Source: Diploptera punctata (taxonomy: Eukaryota; Arthropoda; Insecta; Blattodea; Blaberidae). Taken from it: 64,000 nucleotides of DNA. Of the stretch, positions 1-9,955 are shown piece by piece. The position numbers and the translations under genes were made by a program. The notes below the pieces were generated by a model. It saw only the letters and a list, made by a program, of their open reading frames with translations, was not told the DNA's origin and made no database searches. Each line of letters starts with the position of its first letter. Within the stretch, counting starts at the first letter, position 1. The DNA is taken from positions 5,314,001 through 5,378,000 of the forward strand of contig JASPKZ010003844.1 in NCBI GenBank assembly GCA_030220185.1, given 5' to 3'.

Positions 1-149
1 GAATTTTAACCATACTAATTTAGTTACACTTGTTTTCGTATAGATGTCATTTGAGTGGTCCATGGTCAGCGTTCTGCCTCATACTGACATCTAGGAAACT
101 AAGGTAGTACTAGGATGGAAAAATTTGGTAAATTTTGCTTAGAGGCCTT

Positions 150-337
150 TTCATTCAGGCTTAAGGATCTTTTACGAGCCTGAAAATATTCAGACTCGGG
201 ACCCACGGCTTAAAGTCCCTCCCGGAGGACTTCTCCTTGGATTTTTCCATCCTAAACAATTCGTTGACCCTGGCCGGGTTTGTACCCGCGACCCTCGGGA
301 CCAGAGGCAAGGAGCATAATCATTAGTCCACCGTGTA
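150..337 (-). mobile_element. tRNA-derived SINE fragment, family D
   Basis: On the minus strand the segment begins with a tRNA-like head. It has an A-box-like stretch near 315-335 and a B-box-like GGGTaCAAACCC near 275-290. A non-tRNA body follows with the words for 'gggaGGGACTTTAAGCCGTGGGTCC' spread over 190-235. A related head occurs at 54565-54740. The copy is diverged and I see no clear target-site duplication. Confidence 0.55.
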
Positions 338-1075
338 CTTATGTAAATATACTAAATACTATATGATGATCCAAGATGTTCAAGCATCTAAAAACAAGTA
401 AGAAAATTAAATGTTAATTTATTCTTAGAATATGTAATTTTTTTTTATTATACCAAACAGACTTTGTTCTGGTCCTTTATTCGTGTGGGAAACTTTACGC
501 TTGAACAGATAGTATAAATTAAAAGTTTTATTGATGCAAATTTCAAACTATACCATGTTAACAGAGTTTCTCTACTAAGTTTTGGATATAGTAAAGGTTT
601 AATTTTTGTTGAATTCATAAAGCAGTAACATGCTGGAAATAATCTTAAAAAAGTTGTTGAATGTATTAATTGAAAATAATTAAATGAAAATATGTGTCCT
701 TTCTTTTTTATATGCAAGCACTAAACTATACATTTAGAATTATGGGAATATTTCCTCACATCCTTAAAAATATTGTTATTAAAAAATGGTGAGGAAAGGC
801 CTTAAAAGAGGATGATCTTTGTATTAATACAGTTAATTTCACGTAACTTTGTAATAACAAGGATAAGTGTACATGCAGTATGGGATGGTGTAATAGAGTT
901 GCATATTATAAGAGTTTCACTGTATTTCAAACTGTGTGATCTTGGATAATACATGACCTTTATATTTGAATTCTATTTCTATATTTCAAAAATAAGATGT
1001 TATAATGGTTTGTCTATAACATTTTTAATTTGTTACAAACTTTATATTAAAGAGAAGATTTTTGTTGTTTTATAG
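338..1075 (+). other. Intron sequence upstream of the RYK penultimate exon
   Basis: AT-rich DNA with no convincing coding region. It ends in a polypyrimidine-rich splice acceptor (ttttgttgttttatag) whose AG is at 1074-1075. The short open frames here are low-complexity and carry no recognisable domain. Confidence 0.6.
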
Positions 1076-1212
1076 TGGTCATTTGGTGTACTTCTATGGG
1101 AGCTCACAACACTAGCACAGCAGCCATATGTGGAAGTGGATCCTTTTGAAATGGCAGCATACTTGCGAGATGGATATCGCTTAGCACAGCCAATCAACTG
1201 TCCAGATGAACT
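1076..1212 (+). CDS. Ryk: RYK/Derailed receptor pseudokinase, penultimate coding exon
   Basis: The exon encodes kinase subdomains IX to XI of a RYK/Derailed-type receptor tyrosine kinase-like protein. This is a single-pass membrane Wnt receptor with a WIF ectodomain and a catalytically impaired kinase domain. It reads WSFGVLLWEL, then DPFEMAAYLRDGYR, then AQPINCPDEL, which are hallmark words of the RYK family; other kinases differ at the DPFEMAAYL segment. The acceptor is tatag|TGG (phase 0). The donor is CT|GTGAGT at 1213, which splits a Leu codon that is completed by the A at 10370. There are no frame breaks. The earlier exons (signal peptide, WIF domain, transmembrane segment, kinase N-lobe) lie upstream of the window. 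Drosophila has several paralogs (drl, dnt, Drl-2), so the exact orthologue is unsure. Confidence 0.93.
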
Positions 1213-1504
1213 GTGAGTACACTTTCTGTGCACATGAACTTTCTAATGATTGTATGATGAATATTGTGTCAAGTATCATCTGAAAAACTAAGATTATGAT
1301 ATTTTGTGATAGAGGCCTATTACCTCTCAAAATCTGCCTAAATAATAACACTCTGGAAAGGCTAAATTGTTTTAAATATATTGGTTGCAAAACTTACATT
1401 TTAGGAAGGCAGATCAGAGCAAATATGTAACTGCAATATATGTTTAGGTATAATTAATCAAGTTTCAAATCATCATTAGTACAGAAACAACACAAATAAA
1501 ATAC

Positions 1505-1900
1505 TAAAACACAATGGCAAGGGCTATCCTCACTTATGGCAATGAATCATTGATTCTGCAATAGTATGGTAAAGAGGAGAAGAATAACAGTAGTGAGATG
1601 AGATTCATGTGTCAAACTGCAGGCTTCACCAAATGAGATCAGAAGATTAATGAATATATTGGATCATCTAAATGTGACACAAGTCTTAAACTGCAATCAT
1701 GATCACCAGAGAAATTGACAGGAGCTTCTAATAAATACCTACAACCATCATAAGATACCAACAACATGTCAAGTAATTATTGGGTAATCTGAGGCTTGAG
1801 AAAATTAGTATTTCATTCATAATGAAACAGTTCTTTTAAGACTAATACATGGAAGGTTGATGAAGAATGATGGTGAATCACTGAAGAAGAGTTTGTAGGA
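1505..1900 (+). mobile_element. Strongly decayed LINE reverse-transcriptase remnant
   Basis: Words matching the LINE C-terminal region at 2880-3010 can be traced: 'ctcacttatggcaatgaatca' for LTYGNES, then 'gagatgagattcatg' for EMRFM, then an AGFT equivalent of AGYS. Stops and frameshifts are frequent, so it is non-coding today. A G run follows near 1910. Confidence 0.5.
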
Positions 1901-2299
1901 TTTTTATTTGGGGGGGGGGGGACTGAAATAGAACTGAATTAGTGAAACATGACTTTTTAATTTGAGAGTAGTCTCATGACAGTTTTAATTCATATAATGT
2001 ACAAAAAAACCTTTCCTTGATTTGATTTTTCACTGATTAAAAACAATTGAGCTTTGTGTAGTACTTTTTCTTGAACTATAGTATGTATACCATTGATTGT
2101 ACTCAAGCCTTTACTGCATTGGACTTAATGGAAAGGGGTTAAAAGGTGAAATTCCTGCGGGAGGCCAAAGGGACCCAATATCAATAGTGGGAGATAATCT
2201 ACTATGGAAGAAGGCTAAAAAAAAAATGAAAGAAAGAAAAATACTTCTGAGATAATAAATAGAATTATACCTCATCATAACCCAAAATAAAAATATGAA

Positions 2300-3262
2300 T
2301 TATTCTTGGAGAATGTGAAACTGTATAGCTGTTTTCAAAATTAAAAAAAAAAATGTAAAATCTGTCTCCAGAATAAAATTTTAGAGAGATCTAATCAATA
2401 TTTGAAGAGAAAAATTTTCGCCTAGACCGAGACTCGAACCCGGGACCTTTGGCTTGCCGGGCCAAATGCTCTACCAACTGAGCTACCGAGGCGAGTTGCG
2501 ATCTAGACGCAAATTTTTTCTCTTATATACGTTGTAATTCCCTCTCACCAAATGCTTTTGAAACCATTGTTTCTATCTTTGCAAATGGCGGCTTCTTAGT
2601 TAAGAAGACATTTATTGGGAATTTAACATTACTTTATAAAGCTAGTAAGGCTTCTAATGATGTTTTTATTATTAATTTAACATATCTCAATGAAAGATAA
2701 ATTATATTTGAAGAGAAAAATTTTTGCCTAGATCTAATCAATTTAATAATCTTGGGTATTATCTCTCTATCTGGGATGAAAAGGATATCCCTGAAAAAAA
2801 TTACTAGTTATAATAAAAGTTTGGGAATTATTAATCAAGTTATGAAACCATCCCTTGTACAAAAAAAAAACACCAGATTACGTTTATATAACACTTTGGC
2901 TATACCAGTGTTGACCTATGGTAGTGAAGCATGGACACTAAAAAAGACAACATGAAAGCAGAATAACAGCTTATGAAATGAGATTCATGAGCAGAACAGC
3001 TGGTTACTCCAGATGGGATCGGAAAAGGAACACCGATATCTTAAAAGAATTGAAGACTACGCCAATTTTGGAATATATTAAACAGTACCAACTAAATTGG
3101 AAAAACCATCTTGAAAGAATGAGTTCAAATTGGATCCCCAAAACTGTTTATAATTATATACCAAGAGGACGAAGATCACTGGGCCGCCCTATGAAAGGCT
3201 GGAGGGAAAATTTTCTATAGGACCGTAACAGGCCTTGGCCTGATACTTGGAAGGAAGAAGAA
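2300..3262 (+). mobile_element. LINE reverse-transcriptase C-terminal fragment, split by a SINE
   Basis: Plus-strand reading gives LGIISLSG, then LYNTLAIPVLTYGSEAWTLK. After a frameshift near 2956-2977 it gives MRFMSRTAGYSRWDRKRN, then WKNHLERM and GRRSLGRPMKGW. This is the thumb/C-terminal part and tail of a non-LTR retrotransposon RT (clade not determined). A family-G SINE (2400-2729) sits inside it with a 13-bp duplication agatctaatcaat, and the LINE resumes after it. The frameshift and lack of a catalytic YADD segment make it a dead 5'-truncated copy. Confidence 0.75.
2400..2729 (-). mobile_element. tRNA-derived SINE, family G, copy 1
   Basis: On the minus strand a tRNA-like unit (about 2494 down to 2421) has an A box GTAGCTCAGTTGGTAGAG and a B box GGTTCGAGTCT. 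It pairs an imperfect acceptor stem GCCTCGG/TCTAGGC. The anticodon arm is irregular (six pairs), so this is a SINE head and not a tRNA gene. The tRNA unit lies at the 3' side. The word 'tctaggc-aaaattttctcttcaaata' is present at both ends as terminal direct repeats. A 13-bp duplication (2387-2399 and 2730-2742) flanks the insertion. Confidence 0.8.
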
Positions 3263-3611
3263 GAAGAATTTCACTAGTTGACCTAATTCAACTAACAGCT
3301 GAATTAGAGGGAGACGGAAGATCAACTAAGTAGAAGAGTTTTATCCCATTCCAATTTAAATTCTACCCCATTTGAATTGTTAGAATAGTATTGTGATATA
3401 AGAAATCAAAAGATGCTCAATTTCTGTAACATACTTCATTATGCATTGACAAGCCTCGGACTTCCCAATAATCTATTTACATGTGGTTATCTATCAGAGT
3501 ATATAATTATAATATTCATGTAAAGAGTAAATTAGAGGTGGTGCTCAAGTTTTTTTTATAATCTTTGTTTAGTATGCTAATGCTGATGTGATTTGTGGCT
3601 TATTTTGCCAT
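3263..3611. other. No gene seen
   Basis: AT-rich intron sequence with a short purine run (gaagaagaagaagaa) after the LINE tail and no recognisable feature. Confidence 0.5.
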
Positions 3612-4400
3612 TACATTCATACCATACTTACTTACTTACTTACTTACTCACTGGCACTATCGAACCCATAGGTTCATGGCCACACAGACATAAGCTCTCC
3701 ATACATCCCTATCCTGAGCTAATGCTTTCCAATCATTCCCTGTATAATCTACTTCCCTCAAATCATAGTTAATGTTATTCTCCCACCTCATTCTTGGTCT
3801 ACCAACTGGGCACTTTCCATCTGGCTTTCCTACAAGAAGCTTCCATGCAAGTCTTTCATTTCCCATACGTGCAACATGTCCTGCCCAACGCAGTCTACGA
3901 GACTTAACTGTTCTTATTATATCTGGCTTCCTATAAAGACTACGTAGTTCATTGTTATGTAGTCTTCTCCATTCACCTGTCTGTTCATCTCTCTTTGGTC
4001 CAAAAATTTTCCTAAGTACTTTATTCTCAAATACTTGTAATCTCCTTTCCTCTCTTAAAGTAAGAGTCCATGTTTCACACCCATATAATATAACTGGTAG
4101 AATAATAGTTTTATATATTTTCAGTTTAATGTTTTTTGAAAGGAGTTGGGACATCAAGAGTCTCTGCAATGCATAATAGCATTCATTTCCAGAATTGAGC
4201 CTATGTTTAATTTCTTTGTGCATCTCATTCCTATATGTGATCATTGTTCCTAGGTATTTGAATTCAGCTACTTCCTCAAAATTTCCCTCATTTGTCATTA
4301 TCTGTCCATTTCCATTATATACTGAATTTCTACGTGTGACCATATATTTAGTTTTATTGATATTTACTTCCAGTCCCAATTTCTTAGTATTGCAACTACT
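3612..4400 (-). mobile_element. LINE family A, RT C-terminal region and 3' tail
   Basis: A 240-codon minus-strand frame (4379 to 3657) reads NINKTKYM near its start, then FKYLGTMIT, then IYKTIILPVILYGCETWTL, RRLRWAGHVARMGNERLAW, VGRPRMRWENN and LAQDRDVWRAYV, and then the stop. It is followed by a (TAAG)n tail at 3627-3650, the usual 3' simple-repeat end of this LINE. No YADD catalytic box is present, so it is 5'-truncated, but the frame is intact over its full length and the copy is therefore fairly young. Close relatives are at 15590, 26840, 37830 and 46856. Confidence 0.85.
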
Positions 4401-5430
4401 ACTGTTTCACATTCATACCATATTGATTTATATTACGCCAATTCACATATTGAATTTGTGTGTTTTTAATAAAGTATTGGTGACATTTTGAATCTGTGGA
4501 TGACTACTTCCCCTAGCATCTTACTTTGTTTACCTTCACTCTAGTGCATTGTAGAGAGGTTTCTCTGAACAAATACTTATCCAGTACATCAAGTGGGGAA
4601 GAATAGAGTAGCTCTGTCAGTTCCAGTCACACATGTCATGTCTCCTAGTGTTTCGTGTTATCCTGCCTAGTATCACATTTCAACCTTTACGTGAATACTA
4701 GTTTGTTACTTCTTTTCATTGTTTTATTTAAATCCAATAAAACTTAAAATAATTTTATAGAGGATGATTCCATAATTTAAACTATCTAACTGGCTTATGG
4801 AACTCATAGATTCAATACCACTTTGACTAAGGCCCTTCATTGGTTCCCATTCTCCCTTACTATATTGCCCAGTTTTCATCTCCAATATCTAATTACCTAA
4901 AAGAATATGATCCTCCCACCTATGTCTAGGCTTTCCTAATGGTTCTTTCACCAAAAATTTCCCAATAAAAATTTTGAAAATATTTCTGCTAATAACCATT
5001 CAAGCTATATGAACTACACTTAATAACCCTGATAACTTTTTTATGTTATAATTAGTTAAACATGTTCCAGTCCAGGACAAATTAAATTTTATTTAAAAAA
5101 AATAGACCCTGATGATGTTAGGACAACTATAAATTATGGAGTATGGTACTCTGTTGTGAAGCTTCCTTCATTCTCATCCCGTGTCAATACTCCTCTATTA
5201 TTCATCCATTTTAGACAAGTAATTATATTCTACTTCAGTGTACAAAATCAAGTCTAGATTATTGCCATATCTTACAAAATAAATTTTTAAAGTTATTCAA
5301 GGAATAAAAATTTGAATTTTTTATTAAAAAATGTTTCAGAGCTTGTTGCAAATTTTTCATCTCACTGCCCATAAATAAGTTGTTGAAAAGATACAATTTG
5401 CTTTGCTCTCCATGCATTCTAATAAATTAT
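4401..5430. mobile_element. AT-rich intron DNA with a decayed LINE remnant (4840-5045)
   Basis: On the minus strand the word for PLGKPRHRWEDHI is visible around 4910-4945. It is followed by degenerate equivalents of the GHVARM region, and all frames are broken. The rest of the stretch shows no gene. Confidence 0.45.
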
Positions 5431-5870
5431 CATAAGTAATGCCACGAGTGATTTCCAAATTATCGATAAATTCACGACTCACGAAGTGAGGAGTGAATTT
5501 ATCTAGAGAATTTGGAAATCAAGAGTGGCATTTGTTAGGACTATTTAACGAATAAAATTAAGCTGTTTACTCACAAATCATTATTTAACTATAGTTATTT
5601 TAAAATATTTATATATTTAATGTAAACGGCGATGTTTACAAATGAGAAACGATAGGTACGCTTGTACTGCTTCTTTTGTTTATCACTGCAACCAGATCAT
5701 ACTATTTATTGCCAAAGGAACGCAATATTGTAAGGAGGAGCTTTCTTTAATATGGTAATTATAACACTGATAAATATTTTGGTGAAACACGACTCTGATT
5801 GGTTGTAAAACAGAAATCATTGAAACGTGATTGGTCATTGACTCCCATTTGGGGCATGAGTTAAATAGTC
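5431..5870. repeat. Hairpin-headed interspersed repeat, copy 1 (internally deleted)
   Basis: It starts cataagtaatgccacgagtg and ends ggcatgagttaaatagtc. The first ~90 bp fold into a long imperfect hairpin: gccac-agtgatttccaaatt ... pairs with aatttggaaatcaagagtggc (5441-5530). Downstream, ggactatttaac (about 5540) and gttaaatagtc (about 5860-5870) form an inverted pair. Compared with copies at 40175, 45565 and 54788, an internal segment of ~300 bp is missing here at about 5735. No protein is encoded and the class is unknown. Confidence 0.75.
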
Positions 5871-6022
5871 ATTATAATTTGAGCTGAATAAAGTATGCTA
5901 AAATTTTACCCTTTAATACTTTACTCTTAATTATTATAATGGAATATATATATATATAAATAAATTCAAAAATATTTAATGTTGAATGTTTTAATTATAA
6001 AATGTTACATGGGAGAATTATT

Positions 6023-6369
6023 CAAAAACTCCAAGCACAACATGCCTAGAAGGTCCTTGGCCTACCAGCCGGCTGCTGGCCTCACATCCACATGTGTTAA
6101 TCACAGAGGTAGATGATCATCGAACCAATGTAGGGGTGACATGTGGTCAGCATATCAGGTCCCCAGCCGTTATAGCTGGTCTTTTCAACCTGGAGTCCCT
6201 ACTTATTGTAGCTACCCAAATTCCTCACGATGCTGGGTGGGCACCAGTCCCATACTGGCTGAAATTCCATGAGAAAATGTCTTCCTCATGGAGACTCGAA
6301 CTAGTGCAAGTCACTTAGTTCTGCACCAAGGCATCTTGCCTTAACCACTTGGCCACGGCGTGGGACGAT
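6023..6369 (-). mobile_element. tRNA-derived SINE, family B, copy 1
   Basis: The minus-strand head reads GCCGTGGCCAAGTGGTTAAG (A box) and GTTCGAGTCTCC (B box), followed by a ~270-bp body that recurs at 39130, 44775, 49215 and 51640. Probable 9-bp duplication agaattatt at 6014-6022 and 6370-6378. Confidence 0.8.
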
Positions 6370-6662
6370 AGAATTATTAACTGATGCAAAATAGGTAAAA
6401 AATCTAAATTATCTCAGAAAAAAAAAATATCCTTAAATTCTGGATTGAAATAACATCCAGAAAGAGAGAGCCCTGTATGCAATTCATTTCAACACTAAAG
6501 GTCAGACTGAAAAATAGCAGCTCTTCCCCATGTCTTTTCCTACCATCACAGTCATCTTGGATTGCTTGGTGCTATCCCGGCTGTATAAACATGATATTGT
6601 ATAAGAATTAAATGAATCGTGAATTCTTCTTACCTCATACATCTATGTATTTTTTAACACAG

Positions 6663-6701
6663 AACTGCAGTATCGGGAAAAAACATCATTCCCATCGTCA
6701 G
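6663..6701 (-). ncRNA. Degenerate hammerhead-ribozyme-like motif (PLE family H, left)
   Basis: Minus strand: CUGACGA, a U, helix II GGGAA...UUCCC, then GAUA in place of GAAA, then the self-complementary ACUGCAGU and U at the cleavage position. The core A-to-U change predicts loss of activity. Confidence 0.5.
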
Positions 6702-6867
6702 CTTTTTTCCTTTTTTTTTTTCATGATTGTCAATTTTTTATTATGCCGGTAATTTTCTAAACAGCCATCTGGTGTACTTTTGAAGAACTTTGTAAACAAA
6801 CTTGGTTTGTCTGGACCTTGAAGTTCATGATTCTAGTATGGTTTTTTTGAATGTATATCTTCTCCCA

Positions 6868-7216
6868 GTCCACCGCTGTGGTCTCGAGGTAGCGTGCTGC
6901 CTTGTCACGCAGCGGGCCCGGGTTCGATCCCCGGTCGGGGCAGTTTTTCTGGGTGAGGTTTTTATCGGGGTTTTTCCTCACCTGTAAGACAAATGTCAGA
7001 AAAACTTTAAGGCCCAAACGGTCCCCGAAATTATATGGCCATCATCCTTATCATTATCATCTTTACCATTATCATTATCATCATCATCCTTCACCGGTGT
7101 GGAAAGCAATGGGAAGCTACCACACCTACACAATTCCCTAGTAAAGCTGTAAGCATAGCATGAAAATGCTATGATTGCAGTGAAGGACCTGCCTTTGGGC
7201 AGAATTACTATGGATG
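6868..7216 (+). mobile_element. tRNA-derived SINE, family A, copy 1
   Basis: Head: GTCCACCGCTGTGGTCTCGA, A-box-like GAGGTAGCGTGC and B box GGTTCGATCCCC. The body has 'ttttcctcacctgtaag' and 'aggcccaaacggtcc'. The type-1 tail is 'gggaagctaccacacct' to 'gcagaattactatggatgga'. It is inserted in the PLE coding region, with an imperfect duplication atatcttctccca / atattttccca. Confidence 0.85.
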
Positions 7217-7485
7217 GATATTTTCCCAAACTGTTAATTCCAAAGTTTAGATAGATGTTTCAAAAGTTTTGCTTCTTTTTCAATTCTATGATTCTCTAAT
7301 AAAACTATGTGCCATTATAGCTGATTTTTCAATTTCACCATTTTTTTATGTTTCTAAAGTGTTGATTACAAAGTTCTTCAAAAGTAAACCAGATGGCAGT
7401 TTAGAAAATTACTTCTTCAAAAGAACACCAGATGGCTGTTGAGAAAATTACCGGCATAATAAAAAATTGACAGTTACGAAAACAG

Positions 7486-7525
7486 CTGATGATGGGAATT
7501 ATTTTTTTTTTCCGGTACTGCAGTT
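7486..7525 (+). ncRNA. Degenerate hammerhead-ribozyme-like motif (PLE family H, right)
   Basis: CUGAUGA, U, helix II GGGAA...UUCC around a T run, then GGUA in place of GAAA, then the self-complementary ACUGCAGU and U. It is the inverted partner of the motif at 6663-6701. Core substitutions suggest it is inactive. Confidence 0.45.
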
Positions 7526-7575
7526 CTTGTGTTAAAAAAATAGATGTATGAGGTAAGAAGAATTCCCGATTCATT

Positions 7576-7986
7576 TGATTCTTATTCAGAAAACCCCATA
7601 ATGTAAAAATTCCCAAATTTGTTATATTAATGAATTTGTATCTTCATACAAAAGCATATAGTACCATTGATTGGAAATTCCAAGCTGAGTTCAAATCTGT
7701 CTATAGTAATGCGTTAAATTTAAATTCTTTAATACATTAATTTAAAATAAATGTTTATAGTGATTTTTTTTTGTATTGTGGGATGGCTGATTTTCAGACC
7801 AATTAATGGCATATCAAGAGGTACCTATAGAGACATACGGTATAAGATAGATGTTTATTTTTAATCTGGCTCCATCTAGTCTAAAATTTACAAGTTGCAA
7901 CTGCCTCCATACAAAATGGCTTCTGTAACTACTTATCATGGTTTAAAGAGATGCTACAGCTATTAGGAGACGAGGAAGAAAAAAAT
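7576..7986. other. No gene seen
   Basis: AT-rich intron DNA between the two inverted PLEs, with no recognisable feature. Confidence 0.5.
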
Positions 7987-8085
7987 AACTGTATAGTTAA
8001 TTGTAGGCTTTCACGGCCGGCGTCTTGATCCATATTTGGTTCGTCTTCCGGGCTTATAGGCCGTGGTCTGGTTGTCTTCTTACTC

Positions 8086-8120
8086 GACGTTTCGTCTACT
8101 GCTGCGGTAGACATCATCAG
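8086..8120 (-). ncRNA. Hammerhead-ribozyme motif, left arm (PLE family A)
   Basis: Exact reverse complement of the motif at 8401-8435: CUGAUGA, U, helix II GUCUAC/GUAGAC with loop CGCAGCA, GAAA, then helix III ACGU and C17. All core bases are intact. Confidence 0.68.
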
Positions 8121-8400
8121 GAGATACTGCGTGCTTTCTGTGAACTCCTCAACAGTCGGCTGCAGACTGGTAGGTCGTTGGAAACTGTCTCTCTGTTTAT
8201 AGCTAAACCCCGGGTGGAGGGGAGGTTTTCTGCGCGCACCGAGTTGTGCGCTGTATTGCCGGCAATACAGCGCACAACTCGGTGCGCGCAGAAAACCTCC
8301 CCTCCACCCGGGGTTTAGCTATAAACAGAGAGACAGTTTCCAACGACCTACCAGTCTGCAGCCGACTGTTGAGGAGTTCACAGAAAGCACGCAGTATCTC

Positions 8401-8435
8401 CTGATGATGTCTACCGCAGCAGTAGACGAAACGTC
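8401..8435 (+). ncRNA. Hammerhead-ribozyme motif, right arm (PLE family A)
   Basis: CUGAUGA (8401-8407), one extra U, six-pair helix II GUCUAC/GUAGAC, GAAA (8428-8431), self-complementary ACGU (8431-8434) and cleavage-site C at 8435. Helix I is CUC/GAG on both sides. It lies on the sense strand of the RYK intron. A two-pair helix III is expected to need a dimer, as described for PLE hammerheads. Pairing with the opposite arm of the palindrome would compete with folding. Confidence 0.7.
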
Positions 8436-8770
8436 GAGTAAGAAGACAACCAGACCACGGCCTATAAGCCCGGAAGACGAACCAAATATGGATCAACTGT
8501 ATAGTTCATTATAAACTGAGCTCAATATTGTGATGACTAATTGCTCTGAATATCTTTCCACACTAAAATAAGAAAATGACTTATTAAAAAAAAGTAGATA
8601 TTCTAAATTAAATTGTTTGGGGTGCCAAATTTTTAACTACAAGATTTGCATTTATTATTATACTATACAGAAAAAAATATTAGTTAGGTCATGGTTATAA
8701 TTACTGTTGAATGTGAATTAAAAATAAGTGGTTTAACATACTGCAATGAATTCCATAAGATTGTCTCCCA

Positions 8771-9955
8771 TCTAATATATAAAAACGAATGTTTGTTTGT
8801 TTGTTCGTACTTTATGTGCGGCCATACCGTTGATCCGATTGTAATGGGGCTTATGCAAAATGTTCAGGAGATTCCCAGGATGAACATAGGCTATAAGAGA
8901 GTTGCGATACTCAACTCCCACACCCTTAAAAATCATCCTTTATAGTGGAAAACGTGAAAAAAGTAGTTCTTTGAATGTTTAAATGGTTACACTACCTAAA
9001 CCATAACAAATTCACCAAATTAATATACACAGAATTTAATATCTTAAAAGCTCTATAAAAAAAGTCTGCGACAGCATATGTTTATCTCTTATGGATAACT
9101 CACAATAACCATTTTTGTCTTTCATTGATGCCAAGAAGATCGAGACAAGTACGTAGATTCCTGTGCAAGCATAGCAGCACATGGTGGATATTCTTTTACA
9201 GATAACTCACAATAACGAATTTTGTCTTTTAGCTCATTTATACCAAGAAGGTCAACATAAGTAGATTCCTGGGCAACACCGGATAATCAGCAAGGGGAAT
9301 CTTAAAATAATAACGATATACATTTATAATTATTTTCATTATACTTTTTCAACTAATCATAAGAAATACATTAGTTTTTGTCTTTCAGCTCATTTATGCC
9401 AAGAAGATCGGGATGAGTAGATTCCCGGACAATGCTGGGTAAACAGCATGGGGTATCTAGAAGTAATTACGATATAAATTCTTCTCTCTACTTATTTACC
9501 TAATCATAAAACACATTAATTTTTGTATTTCAGCTCATTTATGTCAAGAAGATCGGGATAAGTAGATTCCCAGTTTATGTTATTTTTGTACCTTGTGTAT
9601 CAGGGTTAATTAAAATATATGTATATTTGATAAAAATATTCTCGAAGAATTTGAAGCTAACATATTAATAAATTTAATATTAATTCTTGATTATAGAGGT
9701 GGAATCATTTAATAAGACCTGTTATTATAATCAGAGCTCCAATAGCGCCTGTTAAAGGTCAAGGTCTTTTATCAACTAAATGGAAAGGGTGATTTCTGTG
9801 TCTTGTCATTTATTAATTAACGCCATGTAATTAGCACAGGGTATCTAAAAAATATAAATTTATAATTATTTTTACTTTTACCTATTCAGCTAAACATAAA
9901 AGCACATTAATTATAATTTATTTAGGCATAACAGCGCACAGTAGGTATTAGCTAG
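8771..9955 (+). mobile_element. Non-autonomous Helitron-like element, copy 1
   Basis: The 5' end is TCTAATATATAAAAACGAAT and the 3' end is ...gtattagCTAG followed by T, fitting the TC...CTRR rule. There is no TSD. Inside, a unit of ~110-150 bp recurs about four times: 'ttttgtcttt(c/t)agctcattta', then 'ccaagaagatcg', then 'agtagattcc(c)gggcaa'. No Rep/helicase frame is present. A shorter relative is at 47803-48466. Confidence 0.7.

Larger units (their letters stand above)
6619..7575 (-). mobile_element. Penelope-like element (family H), inverted pair with SINE insertion
   Basis: The minus-strand copy carries the end of a GIY-YIG-type endonuclease region: GEIEKSAIMAHSF at about 7350-7305, then ELTVWENI near 7230. 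A family-A SINE interrupts it. It resumes with WEKIYIQKN..IMNF and stops at 6757. A decayed hammerhead motif and the tail 'tatgaggtaag' follow down to 6619. A second, inverted copy of the 3' part lies at 7371-7575 on the + strand, with a 37-bp internal duplication of the 'accagatggc' segment. The coding signature, the ribozyme position and the head-to-head layout together identify a PLE remnant. It lies inside the RYK intron. Confidence 0.75.
7999..8494. mobile_element. Palindromic Penelope-like element (family A), 12-bp TSD
   Basis: Two arms, 8025-8260 and 8261-8496, are perfect reverse complements with no loop (centre tgccggca). The left copy extends further to 7999 with the family 3' end (aattgtaggctttcacggcc). 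The same 12-bp word aactgtatagtt flanks it at 7987-7998 and 8495-8506, so this is one insertion event. Each arm contains a complete hammerhead motif. There is no coding region beyond the translated 3' repeat. PLE assignment rests on the hammerhead, the inverted layout and the resemblance to families B to E. Confidence 0.75.

Noticed and set aside
448..717. 89-codon minus-strand frame in the RYK upstream intron
   Set aside because: Low-complexity AT-rich text, no domain, no splice or start context.
6869..6942. tRNA genes at the heads of SINE families A to F
   Set aside because: A and B boxes are present, but cloverleaf pairing is poor and each is followed by a shared non-tRNA body and TSDs.
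8025..8496. Two identical ~97-codon open frames on opposite strands
   Set aside because: They mirror each other only because the region is a perfect palindrome. The text has no domain and overlaps the ribozyme.
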